From: an uncultured Erysipelotrichaceae bacterium
GTDB lineage: Bacteria; Bacillota_I; Bacilli_A; RFN20; CAG-826
Reading direction: 5' to 3'
Length of the DNA stretch: 64,000 bases
Assembly (NCBI GenBank): GCA_902800025.1
Contig: CADCDA010000001.1
Location: forward strand, 1-64,000
Numbering within the stretch: the first letter of the stretch is position 1; every line of letters starts with the position of its first letter. Shown here one piece after another: positions 6,954 through 14,971 of the stretch. The notes beneath the pieces are model-generated. The model worked only from the letters and a program-made list of their open reading frames with translations. It did not search any database and was not told the DNA's origin. A program made the position numbers and the translations under genes.

Positions 6954-8279
6954 TTAATCAAACAAATTTGAGAAATCTTGAGCAGATACCACTTTATACA
7001 TCTTGCTATTGTATGAGAATCTATTTGATGCAAAAACCTCAATATCAGCAATATAACCAGTTATTTCGTAAGGGGCTTCAAGTGTTTCATCATAAGTTTC
7101 TTCATTTGGCCATTCAACAAATTCTAAATTATATAAGTAAGAAATAGGATATCTAGATAGAGTAGACTTTTTAACCGCTTCGATATTGTTTCCATATTGA
7201 TTAATCATATAACGATGCTCTGTATATTGAAGGGGCTCAGCAAATACTTTTTCTATCAAATATCTCGTGCCAGACACAGCTGTATTGAGACTTTTTCCTG
7301 TGATTGAAATACTTTTGCTTGTTATGTTGTTAAAGTTGTATTCTAAAACGCTAGTGCCTGCACCAGAAACTTGTAAATCTTTATTTGTTTTATAAATGTT
7401 GCTTTCTAAGAAATGATATGCAGTATCAATATCAGTTTCTCCACTAGAATAATAAATGTTTCTAAAATAATCAGGTCCTAAACTACTATTTGAATATTCA
7501 TATCTTAAGCTTTGAATATTTGATTTAGTAACTTCATTTATCCAAGGGCAAACGTTTTTTAAAGTAGATTTGTAATTATTCCAAGTACTATTGCTATTAT
7601 CAATAATGAAATTTAGATGATTTATATACGAATTGAAAGAATAGTTAAGGGTGTATGTGCCTTCTTTTTTAAATTCAATTCGATATCTTGGTTCTTCCCC
7701 ATATTGATTTCCGACATAATATGAATTTGAGAAAGAATGATCATGGTTAAAAATAGCGTGATCGCCAGTAAAAACAACATCTTTGCTTCCGCGATGAAGC
7801 GGGTAAATACCAATGTCAAAATCCAAGAAAGTATTTGCGTAATAATATATTTCTTTTGTGCCTGGGTCCTTATAAGTGCTGACTATCTCAGTCGAATTGG
7901 TTATTGCGACATAGGCATCAACTCCAGTGATAATTGGTTCCCCGCCACCCGGATTATTATCGCTTTTATTAAGACTAATTATTCCGAGAGTTATTCCAGT
8001 AGCGGTTCCACCTATAAGTAGAACTGCCAAAGCAATAATTCCAGCTTTTATTAAAAGCTTATTCTTTTTATTCTTTTTTATAATGTTATCGCTTCTAAGC
8101 TCATCAACTTCCACACCAAAATAAACCGCTAATGCCTTTAGGGTCTCTTCGCTTGGGTTGCCGTTACCGTTTTCATATTTTGCAATTGCAGATCTTGAAA
8201 TATGAACGGCTTCAGCTAATGCTTCTTGTGATAATCCATTTTCGTTTCTTAACTTTTTTAGTTTGTCTTTAAAATCCAT
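6954..8279 (-). CDS. membrane-anchored XRE-family regulator with extracytoplasmic domain
   Basis: A 441-residue protein. Residues 1-62 are a classic HTH_3 DNA-binding domain (LRNENGLSQEALAEAVHISR, SAIAKYENGNGNPSEETLKAL). A lysine-rich linker and one TM helix (about 73-98) follow. Then comes a long, Ser/Asn/Tyr-rich exported part (about 105-441) with no recognised fold. The topology places DNA binding inside and a possible sensor outside, like other one-component membrane-bound regulators. Three TTGTTACTT repeats in the 74-bp gap to the divergent transposase gene may be its operators. The signal sensed is unknown. Confidence 0.85.
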   Translation of the reverse strand: MDFKDKLKKLRNENGLSQEALAEAVHISRSAIAKYENGNGNPSEETLKALAVYFGVEVDELRSDNIIKKNKKNKLLIKAGIIALAVLLIGGTATGITLGIISLNKSDNNPGGGEPIITGVDAYVAITNSTEIVSTYKDPGTKEIYYYANTFLDFDIGIYPLHRGSKDVVFTGDHAIFNHDHSFSNSYYVGNQYGEEPRYRIEFKKEGTYTLNYSFNSYINHLNFIIDNSNSTWNNYKSTLKNVCPWINEVTKSNIQSLRYEYSNSSLGPDYFRNIYYSSGETDIDTAYHFLESNIYKTNKDLQVSGAGTSVLEYNFNNITSKSISITGKSLNTAVSGTRYLIEKVFAEPLQYTEHRYMINQYGNNIEAVKKSTLSRYPISYLYNLEFVEWPNEETYDETLEAPYEITGYIADIEVFASNRFSYNSKMYKVVSAQDFSNLFD

Positions 8280-8321
8280 AAATCAGCTCATATATATTTT
8301 AACTTTTTTTCATAGAAATGT

Positions 8322-8362
8322 TTGTTACTTATTGTTACTTTTATTGATTATCGTTGTTACTT
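8322..8362. repeat. three TTGTTACTT direct repeats in divergent promoter
   Basis: Identical 9-mers occur at 8322-8330, 8332-8340 and 8354-8362, with steps of 10 and 22 bp, so all lie on roughly one face of the helix. They lie between the XRE gene start (8279) and the transposase start (8384). They could be operators for the XRE protein or subterminal repeats of the insertion element. Confidence 0.6.
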
Positions 8363-8383
8363 TGTTTTAAGGTGGAAGAAAAA

Positions 8384-9376
8384 ATGATTAGAAAGTCACA
8401 ATTAACAGAAGAAAACAAGAAATTAAAAAGAAAACTATTTATTTGGGAAAACATAAATATAAGTATCAATTCCTCAGTTAAAGAAAAAGAAATCGCTGCG
8501 GAAAAGTTTCTAAATGAACATCCTGATTACAATCTTTATGAAGTAAGTGACACTATTAAGATTAATAAGGGCACTTTATATCATCACTTATATACAAGAG
8601 CAAAGAAACCTTGGTATGTTCAACGTGTTGAAGATTTGACTCAAGAAGTGATCAATGTGTTTGAAGAATCCAACCGCGTATACGGAGCTAACAAGATTGT
8701 TTTAGCGTTAAAGAAAAAGGGAATTATTGCAGATAAAAAAACAGTCCTTAAAATAATGAGAACTAATAATTTAGTTAAAGAAAATGTTATTAAAAGAAAA
8801 ACGCCAAAAGTCGATAAAGAAAAAAGAAATTATTACCGAAATCTATTAAAACAACAGTTTAATGCAGACGCTCCAAACAAAGTTTGGACAAGCGATTTAT
8901 TAGAATTCAAAATAAGAGGAGTCTCTTTTTATTTATGTGCAATTATGGACCTCTTTTCAAGAATGATAGTCGCATGGAGGATATCATCTAATCGAAACGG
9001 CAGTTTGGTGATTTTGACATTCAAAGACGCATTTGAAAAACGAAATGAACCACTAGATTTAATATTTCACACGGACCAAGGATCAGAATTTAAAACAAAT
9101 GAATTTATGGAAATGTTAGAAGTGTTAGGCGTTAAGCAGTCATTCTCTTATAAAGGAGTACCAAATGATAACGCCCCCATTGAAGGCTTCTTTTCTAGAC
9201 TAAGAAGTGAGGAACTCAATAAGCATATTGAGCACTATGAAAATTCAAGAATAGCAAAAGAATATTTAGAAAGGTATTTTAATTTTTATAATTTTGGAAG
9301 GGTTCACACTTATAATGGTGGCTTAAGCCCATCAGAAAAAGAAGATGAATGGTATAAAAATAACGGCCATTTTTGA
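8384..9376 (+). CDS. IS3-family transposase (OrfB type) without OrfA
   Basis: 330 residues from ATG 8384, which has GGTGG nearby upstream. The N-terminal third is an HTH_21-like helical region (NRVYGANKIVLALKKKG). The catalytic rve core has the three acidic positions in WTSDLLEF, FHTDQGSEF and the IEGFFSRLRSEEL glutamate, followed by a typical NFYNFGRVHTYNGGLSPSE end. No OrfA or frameshift window precedes it; the upstream region instead holds the XRE promoter. It is a solo OrfB, either a remnant or a minimal derivative. No clear terminal inverted repeats were found. A terminator overlaps its stop codon, and an initiator tRNA follows on the other strand. Confidence 0.9.
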   Translation: MIRKSQLTEENKKLKRKLFIWENINISINSSVKEKEIAAEKFLNEHPDYNLYEVSDTIKINKGTLYHHLYTRAKKPWYVQRVEDLTQEVINVFEESNRVYGANKIVLALKKKGIIADKKTVLKIMRTNNLVKENVIKRKTPKVDKEKRNYYRNLLKQQFNADAPNKVWTSDLLEFKIRGVSFYLCAIMDLFSRMIVAWRISSNRNGSLVILTFKDAFEKRNEPLDLIFHTDQGSEFKTNEFMEMLEVLGVKQSFSYKGVPNDNAPIEGFFSRLRSEELNKHIEHYENSRIAKEYLERYFNFYNFGRVHTYNGGLSPSEKEDEWYKNNGHF

Positions 9377-9388
9377 CCGTTATTTTTT
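9358..9388 (+). terminator. bidirectional terminator between transposase and tRNA
   Basis: AATAACGG (9359-9366) pairs with CCGTTATT (9377-9384) across a loop that includes the transposase TGA stop, followed by T-runs on both strands. It can also end the rpsU/tRNA transcript from the minus strand. Confidence 0.75.
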
Positions 9389-9441
9389 GCTTATATTAAG
9401 CAAATCCGAATTTTTGGTTCAGATTCGCCACCCTTGACGAA

Positions 9442-9517
9442 TGGTTGCGGAGGATGGATTTGAACGCATCGACTTCCAGGTTATGGGCCTGACGAGCTAC
9501 CACTGCTCTACTCCGCG
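9442..9517 (-). tRNA. initiator tRNA-Met (CAT), atypical T-arm
   Basis: The 76-nt cloverleaf has acceptor CGCGGAG/CTCCGCA with the C1:A72 mismatch diagnostic of initiator tRNA, loop CCCATAA with anticodon CAT, GG pairs at the loop-proximal end of the anticodon stem, and encoded CCA. Two oddities are visible. The T-stem reads GATGCG...CCATC, one base too many (extra G:C at about 9466 in plus-strand terms). The D-loop is only 7 nt. It could be a second-copy or degenerating tRNA, or the extra base could be a sequence error. Confidence 0.85.
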
Positions 9518-9561
9518 ATATCGCCCTGGTAGCTCTTAGGCTAACAGGATTGACGCATTAA

Positions 9562-9738
9562 TTATTTACGATTTTTGCGTCTTGCGTTTTCAGATTTGAG
9601 TTTTCTCTTTAAACCTGGTTTAAGGTAGAATTCTCTTTTCTTCGCTTCTTGGATCGTACCAGCTTTATTCACTTGGCGTTTAAAACGACGAAGTGCGTCA
9701 TCTAATGATTCATTTTCACGAACGACTACTTTTGGCAT
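9562..9738 (-). CDS. rpsU: 30S ribosomal protein S21
   Basis: 58 residues from the ATG at 9738, which has a perfect AAGGAGGTG upstream; the in-frame ATG at 9747 would overlap that site. The sequence [20 protein letters not shown] matches bS21, and the Arg/Lys-rich tail ([19 protein letters not shown]) is typical. The protein sits in the small subunit near the anti-Shine-Dalgarno and aids initiation. It stands alone with its own strong ribosome site, immediately upstream of the initiator tRNA on the same strand, which may be co-transcribed. Confidence 0.97.
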   Translation of the reverse strand: MPKVVVRENESLDDALRRFKRQVNKAGTIQEAKKREFYLKPGLKRKLKSENARRKNRK

Positions 9739-9832
9739 GATATTCACCTCCTTGCGATTTACGCTTTAACTATGTTACTAGCAAAGGAAGAATTAAGTCA
9801 ATACTTTTTTATAAAAAAGACCGCTTCAATAA

Positions 9833-9854
9833 GAAAAAGCACCATAAGGTGCCT
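9833..9854 (-). terminator. terminator of deoC
   Basis: GGCACC-TTAT-GGTGCT stem on the minus strand (9853-9838) followed by a T-run, about 20 nt after the deoC stop. Confidence 0.85.
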
Positions 9855-9874
9855 CTTCGTAGTTTCAAATAATA

Positions 9875-10510
9875 TTAGATAATTTTTGTTCCGTTAGAAG
9901 TTCCAATACGACTTGCGCCAGCTTCTACCATTGCAAGTAAGTCTTCGTGGGTTCTAACTCCACCACTAGCCTTGACTCCCATTTCTGGTCCAACAGTTTC
10001 TCTCATGAGCTTAACATCATGAGCGGTTGCTCCACCTGTAGAGAAGCCAGTAGATGTTTTAACAAAGTCTGCTCCTGCTTCTTTGGCTAAACGACAAACT
10101 CTAACTTTTTCTTCATCAGTTAATAAGCATGTTTCAATGATAACTTTAAGAACAAGTTTACCAGCAACTTCTTTAAGAAGTTTAATTTCTTCTTTAACAT
10201 AGTCATCGTGTCCTGCTTTTAGCATTCCAACATTGATGACCATATCGATTTCTTCAGCGCCTTGAGCAATGCAAAGTTCTGCTTCTTGGATTTTGGTTTT
10301 TGTTAAGTTCATGCCAAGAGGAAAGCCAATAACTGTGCAAACTTTAACGTCGCTTCCCTTTAAGCAACTTGCTGCTAAAGGTACATACGCTGGATTAACA
10401 CAAACAGACATGAAATCATATTGCTTTGCTTCTTCACAAAGTTTAACGATTTGTTCTGATGTTGCATCTTGCTTTAATAAAGTGTGGTCAATTAATTTAT
10501 TGTAAGACAT
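9875..10510 (-). CDS. deoC: deoxyribose-phosphate aldolase
   Basis: 211 residues, full length for the family. It splits 2-deoxyribose-5-phosphate into glyceraldehyde-3-phosphate and acetaldehyde in deoxynucleoside salvage. The Schiff-base lysine is in VKTSTGF (Lys151). The proton-relay residues are Asp89 (EEIDMVIN) and the lysine of VKASGGVRT. The TIM-barrel start IDHTLLK is intact. It is monocistronic here, with its own terminator. Adenosine deaminase and SurE elsewhere in the window also belong to nucleoside/nucleotide salvage, but no operon links them. Confidence 0.97.
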   Translation of the reverse strand: MSYNKLIDHTLLKQDATSEQIVKLCEEAKQYDFMSVCVNPAYVPLAASCLKGSDVKVCTVIGFPLGMNLTKTKIQEAELCIAQGAEEIDMVINVGMLKAGHDDYVKEEIKLLKEVAGKLVLKVIIETCLLTDEEKVRVCRLAKEAGADFVKTSTGFSTGGATAHDVKLMRETVGPEMGVKASGGVRTHEDLLAMVEAGASRIGTSNGTKII

Positions 10511-10540
10511 ATGAAATCTCCTTATAGAATCATTATATCA

Positions 10541-10564
10541 AAGAAAAAAGGTCATAACGACCTT
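10541..10564 (-). terminator. terminator of rpmF, overlapping its stop codon
   Basis: AAGGTC-GTTAT-GACCTT on the minus strand (10564-10548) followed by six T. The stem begins within the rpmF stop codon. Confidence 0.85.
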
Positions 10565-10829
10565 ATTTTTCTTCTTTTTTAGCGGCCTTTTTTGCAGGGG
10601 CTTTTTTAGCTGGTGCTTTCTTCTCTGCTTTTGGGGCTTCTTCTTTAACGAGTTTGCCGTCTAAGAATTGGGCTTTGCCAGCGTAATATCCACACTTTGG
10701 ACAAACGTGGTGAGATTTAATCATTTCACCGCAGTTTGGACAAGTGACTAATCCTTCAACACTGAGTTTGAAGTGAGTTCTTCTCATTCTTTTGCGGGTT
10801 TTACTAATTCTTCTTTGTGGGACTGCCAT
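10563..10829 (-). CDS. rpmF: 50S ribosomal protein L32 with Ala/Lys-rich tail
   Basis: 88 residues. The first 57 are bL32: [19 protein letters not shown] start and a zinc ribbon with Cys30, Cys33, Cys43 and Cys46. Residues 58-88 form a low-complexity tail ([19 protein letters not shown] end) absent from the standard approximately 57-60 residue protein. AGGAGG precedes the start, and a promoter with TTGATT and TATAAT lies upstream. The tail may be a disordered RNA-contacting extension; the core assignment is secure. Confidence 0.96.
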   Translation of the reverse strand: MAVPQRRISKTRKRMRRTHFKLSVEGLVTCPNCGEMIKSHHVCPKCGYYAGKAQFLDGKLVKEEAPKAEKKAPAKKAPAKKAAKKEEK

Positions 10830-10858
10830 GATACATTTCCTCCTAAATGTCGCTGATA

Positions 10859-10888
10859 ATTATATTTCATTTAATGAAAATAAATCAA
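10859..10888 (-). promoter_or_regulatory. rpmF promoter
   Basis: On the minus strand, -35 TTGATT (10888-10883), an 18-bp spacer and -10 TATAAT (10864-10859), about 30 nt before the start codon. Confidence 0.6.
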
Positions 10889-10936
10889 TATTTTTTGGAC
10901 ATTTTCTCAAAAATCTAAATTTATATTGATTGTGCC

Positions 10937-12190
10937 TTATTTTTTATACTTAACTTTTACTATTTTTCCAACACTATTTTCAGAATTTGGTATTTTGACT
11001 TCTAAATAGTTAGAAGTATGTCCAATGTTGATATGATTCTTCTCATCATATTGCTCAATAAGGACTTCAACTTCTTTACCAACATAGTTGTCTGTGTATT
11101 TATCCCATAACTCATTAGATAGTTCAATAAGTCGTAACGCTCTTTCTTTCTTAATGCGTGGATCAATTTGATTTGGCATTTTACTAGCAACCGTTCCTTC
11201 TCTAGAAGAATATGGAAAAACATGAAGCATATTAAATCCGCATTTTTTGATGAACTCATAGGTTTCTAGAAATTCTTCTTCTGTCTCTCCTGGAAATCCA
11301 GTAATGACATCTGTCGTTAAAGCAACGTTTGGGCAAGCCTTTTTAATTAGTTCGATTTTAGACAAGAATTGCTCGCAGTTATATTTGCGGTTCATTCTTT
11401 TTAGAACTGTATCACTTCCAGATTGAAGCGGAATATGAAAATGATTAGCGAGATTATCTCTTTCGTTAATGAGCTTAATAAGGTTTTCATCTATTTCGCT
11501 TTCTTCAATAGAAGAAATTCTTAATCTATATAAGTCTTTAACATTAAGCAAGTCTTCCACTAGCGATGAGAAAGAATCGTTTTTTAAATCTTTGCCGTAT
11601 CCACCAACATGGATACCAGTTAAAACTATTTCTTGATAACCATTTTCCACTAAAGAAGTTGCTTCTTTAATGATTTGATTATGGTTTCTACTTCTCGCTT
11701 TTCCTCGACGATATGGAATTAAACAGTAACTACAGAAATTGTCACAACCATCTTCGATTTTAAGATACGCTCTTACGTTTTCGCTATGGTTAGTGATGCC
11801 TAGTTCTTCATATTGATATAACCTTGGATTTGCTTCCGTAATATCAATAACGCCACCACTATAGTTCTCGATTAATGTAACGAGTTTATCTCTATTTGAG
11901 GTTCCAGTTATGATGTTTGGTTTAATTTCTTTAGAAATAAATTCGTGTTGTCCTTGTGAATAGCAACCCATAACCACCACTAAAGCATTTGGGTAATTAT
12001 TTATTAGCTTACGAATATGCTGTCTTGATTTTTGATCTGCTGTTGCGGTTACTGAACAAGTATTAATAATCGCTACTGTTGGGTTTATTCTGTCTTCAAC
12101 ATATCCGAGTTCTTGAAGACGCATAGTTAAAGCACTTACTTCGTAAGAATTGACTTTGCATCCTAAAGAAATAGCGACATAGCTCTTCAT
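10937..12190 (-). CDS. mtaB: tRNA t6A37 methylthiotransferase
   Basis: 417 residues with the three-part architecture of the MtaB/YqeV methylthiotransferases. The N-terminal domain has Cys11, Cys45 and Cys76 for one [4Fe-4S] cluster. The radical-SAM domain has CDNFCSYC (Cys149, Cys153, Cys156) followed by the family's IPYRRGKARSR. A C-terminal TRAM-like segment is at about 360-417. It adds a methylthio group to t6A at position 37 of tRNAs that read ANN codons. It follows rsmE with a 1-nt gap on the same strand, so both RNA-modification genes are translated from one transcript with the zinc-ribbon membrane protein. Confidence 0.95.
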   Translation of the reverse strand: MKSYVAISLGCKVNSYEVSALTMRLQELGYVEDRINPTVAIINTCSVTATADQKSRQHIRKLINNYPNALVVVMGCYSQGQHEFISKEIKPNIITGTSNRDKLVTLIENYSGGVIDITEANPRLYQYEELGITNHSENVRAYLKIEDGCDNFCSYCLIPYRRGKARSRNHNQIIKEATSLVENGYQEIVLTGIHVGGYGKDLKNDSFSSLVEDLLNVKDLYRLRISSIEESEIDENLIKLINERDNLANHFHIPLQSGSDTVLKRMNRKYNCEQFLSKIELIKKACPNVALTTDVITGFPGETEEEFLETYEFIKKCGFNMLHVFPYSSREGTVASKMPNQIDPRIKKERALRLIELSNELWDKYTDNYVGKEVEVLIEQYDEKNHINIGHTSNYLEVKIPNSENSVGKIVKVKYKK

Positions 12191-12191
12191 A

Positions 12192-12905
12192 TTATTTTTC
12201 TAAATTAAACGCGATAACGCTTAGAGCGTAAACTGCTGCAGTTTCACATCTTAAGATTCTTTTCCCCAAAGAAATATTTTTAAATCCGAGTTTATTAAGC
12301 TCTGCGGCTTCACTTTCATCAAAACCACCTTCTGGTCCGATGATAACCGAAATCGATTTAGCGGACTTATCTAATAATTCATCAAAACTATTGGTCTTTC
12401 CTGCATTTAATTCATATGCGAAAAGATTTACATCACAAAGATGGTTTTTGATATCGCTAATGGATTTTACAAAGCTAATAGTAGGAATATATTCTCTATG
12501 ACATTGCTCTGCAGCTTCTTTAGCGATAGATATATATCTAGTTTCTTTTCTTAAAAAGTCTTCATGGGTGAATTTAACAACTGATCTTTTTCCTTGGAAT
12601 AAAACGATGTTTTTAACTCCTAGTTCAGTTGCTTTTTGAATGACAAATTCAATTTTGTCACTTTTAGCGAGTCCAAAAAACAAAGTAACATTTGTAGGAA
12701 GTTCGTTATTTCTAATAATAGGTTCTTGGATTTCAATCAATAATGGATTTAGATTTCTTATAACCGCTAGATAAGCATTATGGGTTTCGTCGACGATTTC
12801 TATTTCATCTCCCACTTTCGCCCTCATGACCTTTGTAAGATGAAAAACATCATCCTTATTCAAGATGACTTGTTTATTTATTAATGACGCAAAATATCTT
12901 TGCAT
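12192..12905 (-). CDS. rsmE: 16S rRNA (uracil1498-N3)-methyltransferase
   Basis: 237 residues, the usual size. The N-terminal PUA-like part begins MQRYFA and contains HLTKVMRAKVGDEIEIVD. The SPOUT knot is marked by VIIGPEGGFDESEA and LGKRILRCETAAVYAL, which bind SAM. It methylates U1498 in helix 44 of 16S rRNA. It lies one base after the preceding zinc-ribbon membrane gene and one base before mtaB, indicating tight translational coupling. Confidence 0.96.
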   Translation of the reverse strand: MQRYFASLINKQVILNKDDVFHLTKVMRAKVGDEIEIVDETHNAYLAVIRNLNPLLIEIQEPIIRNNELPTNVTLFFGLAKSDKIEFVIQKATELGVKNIVLFQGKRSVVKFTHEDFLRKETRYISIAKEAAEQCHREYIPTISFVKSISDIKNHLCDVNLFAYELNAGKTNSFDELLDKSAKSISVIIGPEGGFDESEAAELNKLGFKNISLGKRILRCETAAVYALSVIAFNLEK

Positions 12906-12906
12906 A

Positions 12907-13344
12907 TTAGCTTAAGAACACTCCACGTCCGTCTTTGAGGTTTGATTTACTGAAAAAACAAAATCCAATTAAAGCGTTGATAAAGAAGAATAATAGGATT
13001 GGCATTGCAATTGCTAAACCATTATCAATAGGAGTTAAGAAAATAAGACACACGATTGTGACGGCAAGTAAAGCCATATTGCATAGTGCGTAAACAATTC
13101 CAACACCTTTTTTATAAATATAAAAGAACGGAACACCAAACATTCCTAAGAACACGAAAAGAGCAAAGAAGGTACTTTTCTTTCTTGGGTGATAATCAAC
13201 GTTGAGGTTTTCTGCATCGATACGTGTAGTAATTTCTACAGTGTCGCTAGTAACCCCTTCAAATGGATTTTCCACTCCGCAGATTGGGCATCTATCTTTA
13301 TTGAATTTATCAATTCTTGTGTGACATCTTTTACATACTGGCAT
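12907..13344 (-). CDS. zinc-ribbon membrane protein
   Basis: 145 residues. An N-terminal zinc ribbon (Cys4, Cys7, Cys19, Cys22) is followed by an approximately 30-residue linker and three hydrophobic helices (about 59-78, 84-106, 111-133). It is the first gene of the rsmE-mtaB transcript. No enzymatic motif is present. The ribbon-plus-TM plan is common among uncharacterised small Bacillota membrane proteins. A role linked to RNA modification is not implied beyond gene order. Confidence 0.8.
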   Translation of the reverse strand: MPVCKRCHTRIDKFNKDRCPICGVENPFEGVTSDTVEITTRIDAENLNVDYHPRKKSTFFALFVFLGMFGVPFFYIYKKGVGIVYALCNMALLAVTIVCLIFLTPIDNGLAIAMPILLFFFINALIGFCFFSKSNLKDGRGVFLS

Positions 13345-13449
13345 AGTTTTTACCTATGCAATATTATTGCACATTTAAGTAGTCACTCAAAGAAATATAA
13401 AGATTATTTTTCAATATTTGATAAAATAAATGATTGAGGACGAAAAAAT

Positions 13450-14307
13450 ATGAAAAATCTAATGCTATCAAATGAAAAAACTATTCCTACATTAGCTTTT
13501 GGAACTTGGTTAATTCCTAATAAAGACGCTTCAAGATGTGTTGAAATCGCTTTACGTAACGGATATTCACACATCGATACCGCTCAAGCATACGGAAACG
13601 AAGAGGGCGTCGGAGAAGGCATTAGAGCTTCTGGGTTACCAAGAGAATCAGTTTATGTTACGACAAAAGTAATGGCGGAAATCAAATCCTATAAGAGAGC
13701 AAAAGCGTCAATTGATAAGTCGTTAAAAAAACTCGGGTTAGATTATGTTGACCTCATTCTTATCCACTGTCCACAGCCATGGATTCTTTACGGAAGTAAG
13801 AATAGATATTTCAAAGAAAACGTCCAAGTTTGGAAAGCTTTAGAAGAAGCATATAAAGACGGAAAAGCTAAGGCAATTGGAGTTTCCAATTTCAACAATG
13901 AAGATATGCAAAATATTTTAGATAATTGTGAGATTCCACCGATGGTTAATCAAATTCTTCTCCATATTGGAGAAGTTCCAGTTGATATTATCAAGTTCTG
14001 TAGTGAACACAATATCGTTATTGAGTCGTATTCTCCTATCGCTCACGGGAGAGCGTTAAAGAACGATGCTATTAAGAAAATGGCAGAAAAATATAATGTC
14101 AGCATCCCACAACTTTGCATTAAGTTCACTCTTCAATTAGGGACAGTGTCTATTCCAAAATCATCAAAAGAAGAGCATATCATTGCCAATACGAAATTAG
14201 ATTTCGAAATTTCTGAAGAAGATATGATTGAATTAATGAAGCTAAATGAAGTAGACTATGGTCCAGATGCCATGTGGCCTATATATAGAAAAAAGAATCG
14301 AGAATAA
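13450..14307 (+). CDS. aldo/keto reductase
   Basis: 285 residues. The AKR tetrad is complete: Asp43 (HIDTAQAYGN), Tyr48, Lys73 (TTKV) and His106 (LIHCPQP). The NADPH-site signature FTLQLGTVSIPKSS is near 240. It is a cytoplasmic TIM-barrel reductase of carbonyl substrates, resembling the AKR5 group of 2,5-diketogluconate reductase-like enzymes; the substrate cannot be told from sequence. GAGGA precedes the start. The next gene begins 3 nt after the stop, so the two are co-translated. Confidence 0.93.
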   Translation: MKNLMLSNEKTIPTLAFGTWLIPNKDASRCVEIALRNGYSHIDTAQAYGNEEGVGEGIRASGLPRESVYVTTKVMAEIKSYKRAKASIDKSLKKLGLDYVDLILIHCPQPWILYGSKNRYFKENVQVWKALEEAYKDGKAKAIGVSNFNNEDMQNILDNCEIPPMVNQILLHIGEVPVDIIKFCSEHNIVIESYSPIAHGRALKNDAIKKMAEKYNVSIPQLCIKFTLQLGTVSIPKSSKEEHIIANTKLDFEISEEDMIELMKLNEVDYGPDAMWPIYRKKNRE

Positions 14308-14310
14308 TAA

Positions 14311-14805
14311 ATGACAATTGAAAAGAAAAATAAACTTATATATTCAGGAGAATTAGTTTTCTTCGCTATCGCCTTTTTTGTGATTGGATTACTTGAATTA
14401 CTTAAAGTAATTGTCTTAAGTGATAGATTCCAATTAATCTTTAAGATTCTCACTTTAGTGGGTGCGACTTGGTTAGTAGCTGATTTCTTCTGGACATTAT
14501 TAGATAAAAAGAGAAGAGCGAATAATGACCTTCTTGATAAAATCATCATGCTCCCTCTTGCTATTTATTTATATGGATACGATATTGCAGGCTTTGTAGT
14601 CGCTAGACCATATGAATATTATCAAGTCGGTGTTCCTGTTGCGTTCTTCTATATTACTTGTTCTTATCTTTTCCAAGGTATTTACCACTATTACAGACCA
14701 ATTCCATTAATCGTTCAAGCGATTGAAGAAGAGACAAAAGATCAAGAGCAAAAAGCGATTGAGGCCGAAGTAATAAACGAAGAACATAAAGAAGGAGAAG
14801 AATAA
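14311..14805 (+). CDS. four-TM integral membrane protein, unknown function
   Basis: 164 residues with hydrophobic helices at about 13-32, 42-62, 77-97 and 105-125, and a glutamate-rich cytoplasmic tail (EEETKDQEQKAIEAEVINEE). No family motif is recognised. It is coupled to the upstream aldo/keto reductase with a 3-nt gap, and a strong terminator overlaps its stop codon, so the two form a bicistronic unit. Confidence 0.8.
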   Translation: MTIEKKNKLIYSGELVFFAIAFFVIGLLELLKVIVLSDRFQLIFKILTLVGATWLVADFFWTLLDKKRRANNDLLDKIIMLPLAIYLYGYDIAGFVVARPYEYYQVGVPVAFFYITCSYLFQGIYHYYRPIPLIVQAIEEETKDQEQKAIEAEVINEEHKEGEE

Positions 14806-14822
14806 AAATCTTCTCTTTTTTT
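14795..14822 (+). terminator. terminator of the AKR operon
   Basis: GAGAAGA (14795-14801) pairs with TCTTCTC (14809-14815), then seven T. The stem includes the end of the coding region. Confidence 0.85.
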
Positions 14823-14861
14823 AATTAATCTATTAATTAACATATTCCATATAATAAAAAG

Positions 14862-14913
14862 TTGAAAAATTTTTTTAAAAAATTGCGATTTTTTTCCTCT
14901 TATTAATATGAGG
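14862..14913 (+). repeat. conserved A/T-hairpin plus palindrome element, copy A
   Basis: TTGAAAAA (14862), an AAAAAAT-TGCG-ATTTTTT hairpin and the near-perfect palindrome CCTCTTATTAATATGAGG (14896-14913) recur with identical spacing at 49203-49254. In both places the element lies upstream of a plus-strand gene. Here that gene starts 59 bp downstream. The role is unknown; operator or mobile repeat are possible. Confidence 0.75.
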
Positions 14914-14928
14914 GGACTTTTTCCGAAT

Positions 14929-14966
14929 CGGAGGAAATTGACTCCTGCTATTATCAAAAGGAGGGG
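14929..14966 (+). promoter_or_regulatory. possible ribosome-site-masking hairpin
   Basis: ACTCCT (14941-14946) can pair either with the upstream GGAG (14930-14933) or with the AGGAG (14959-14963) that is the Shine-Dalgarno of the 14972 gene. The two pairings are mutually exclusive, the pattern of a translational switch. Stems are only 4-6 bp. Confidence 0.35.
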
Positions 14967-14971
14967 CAATC

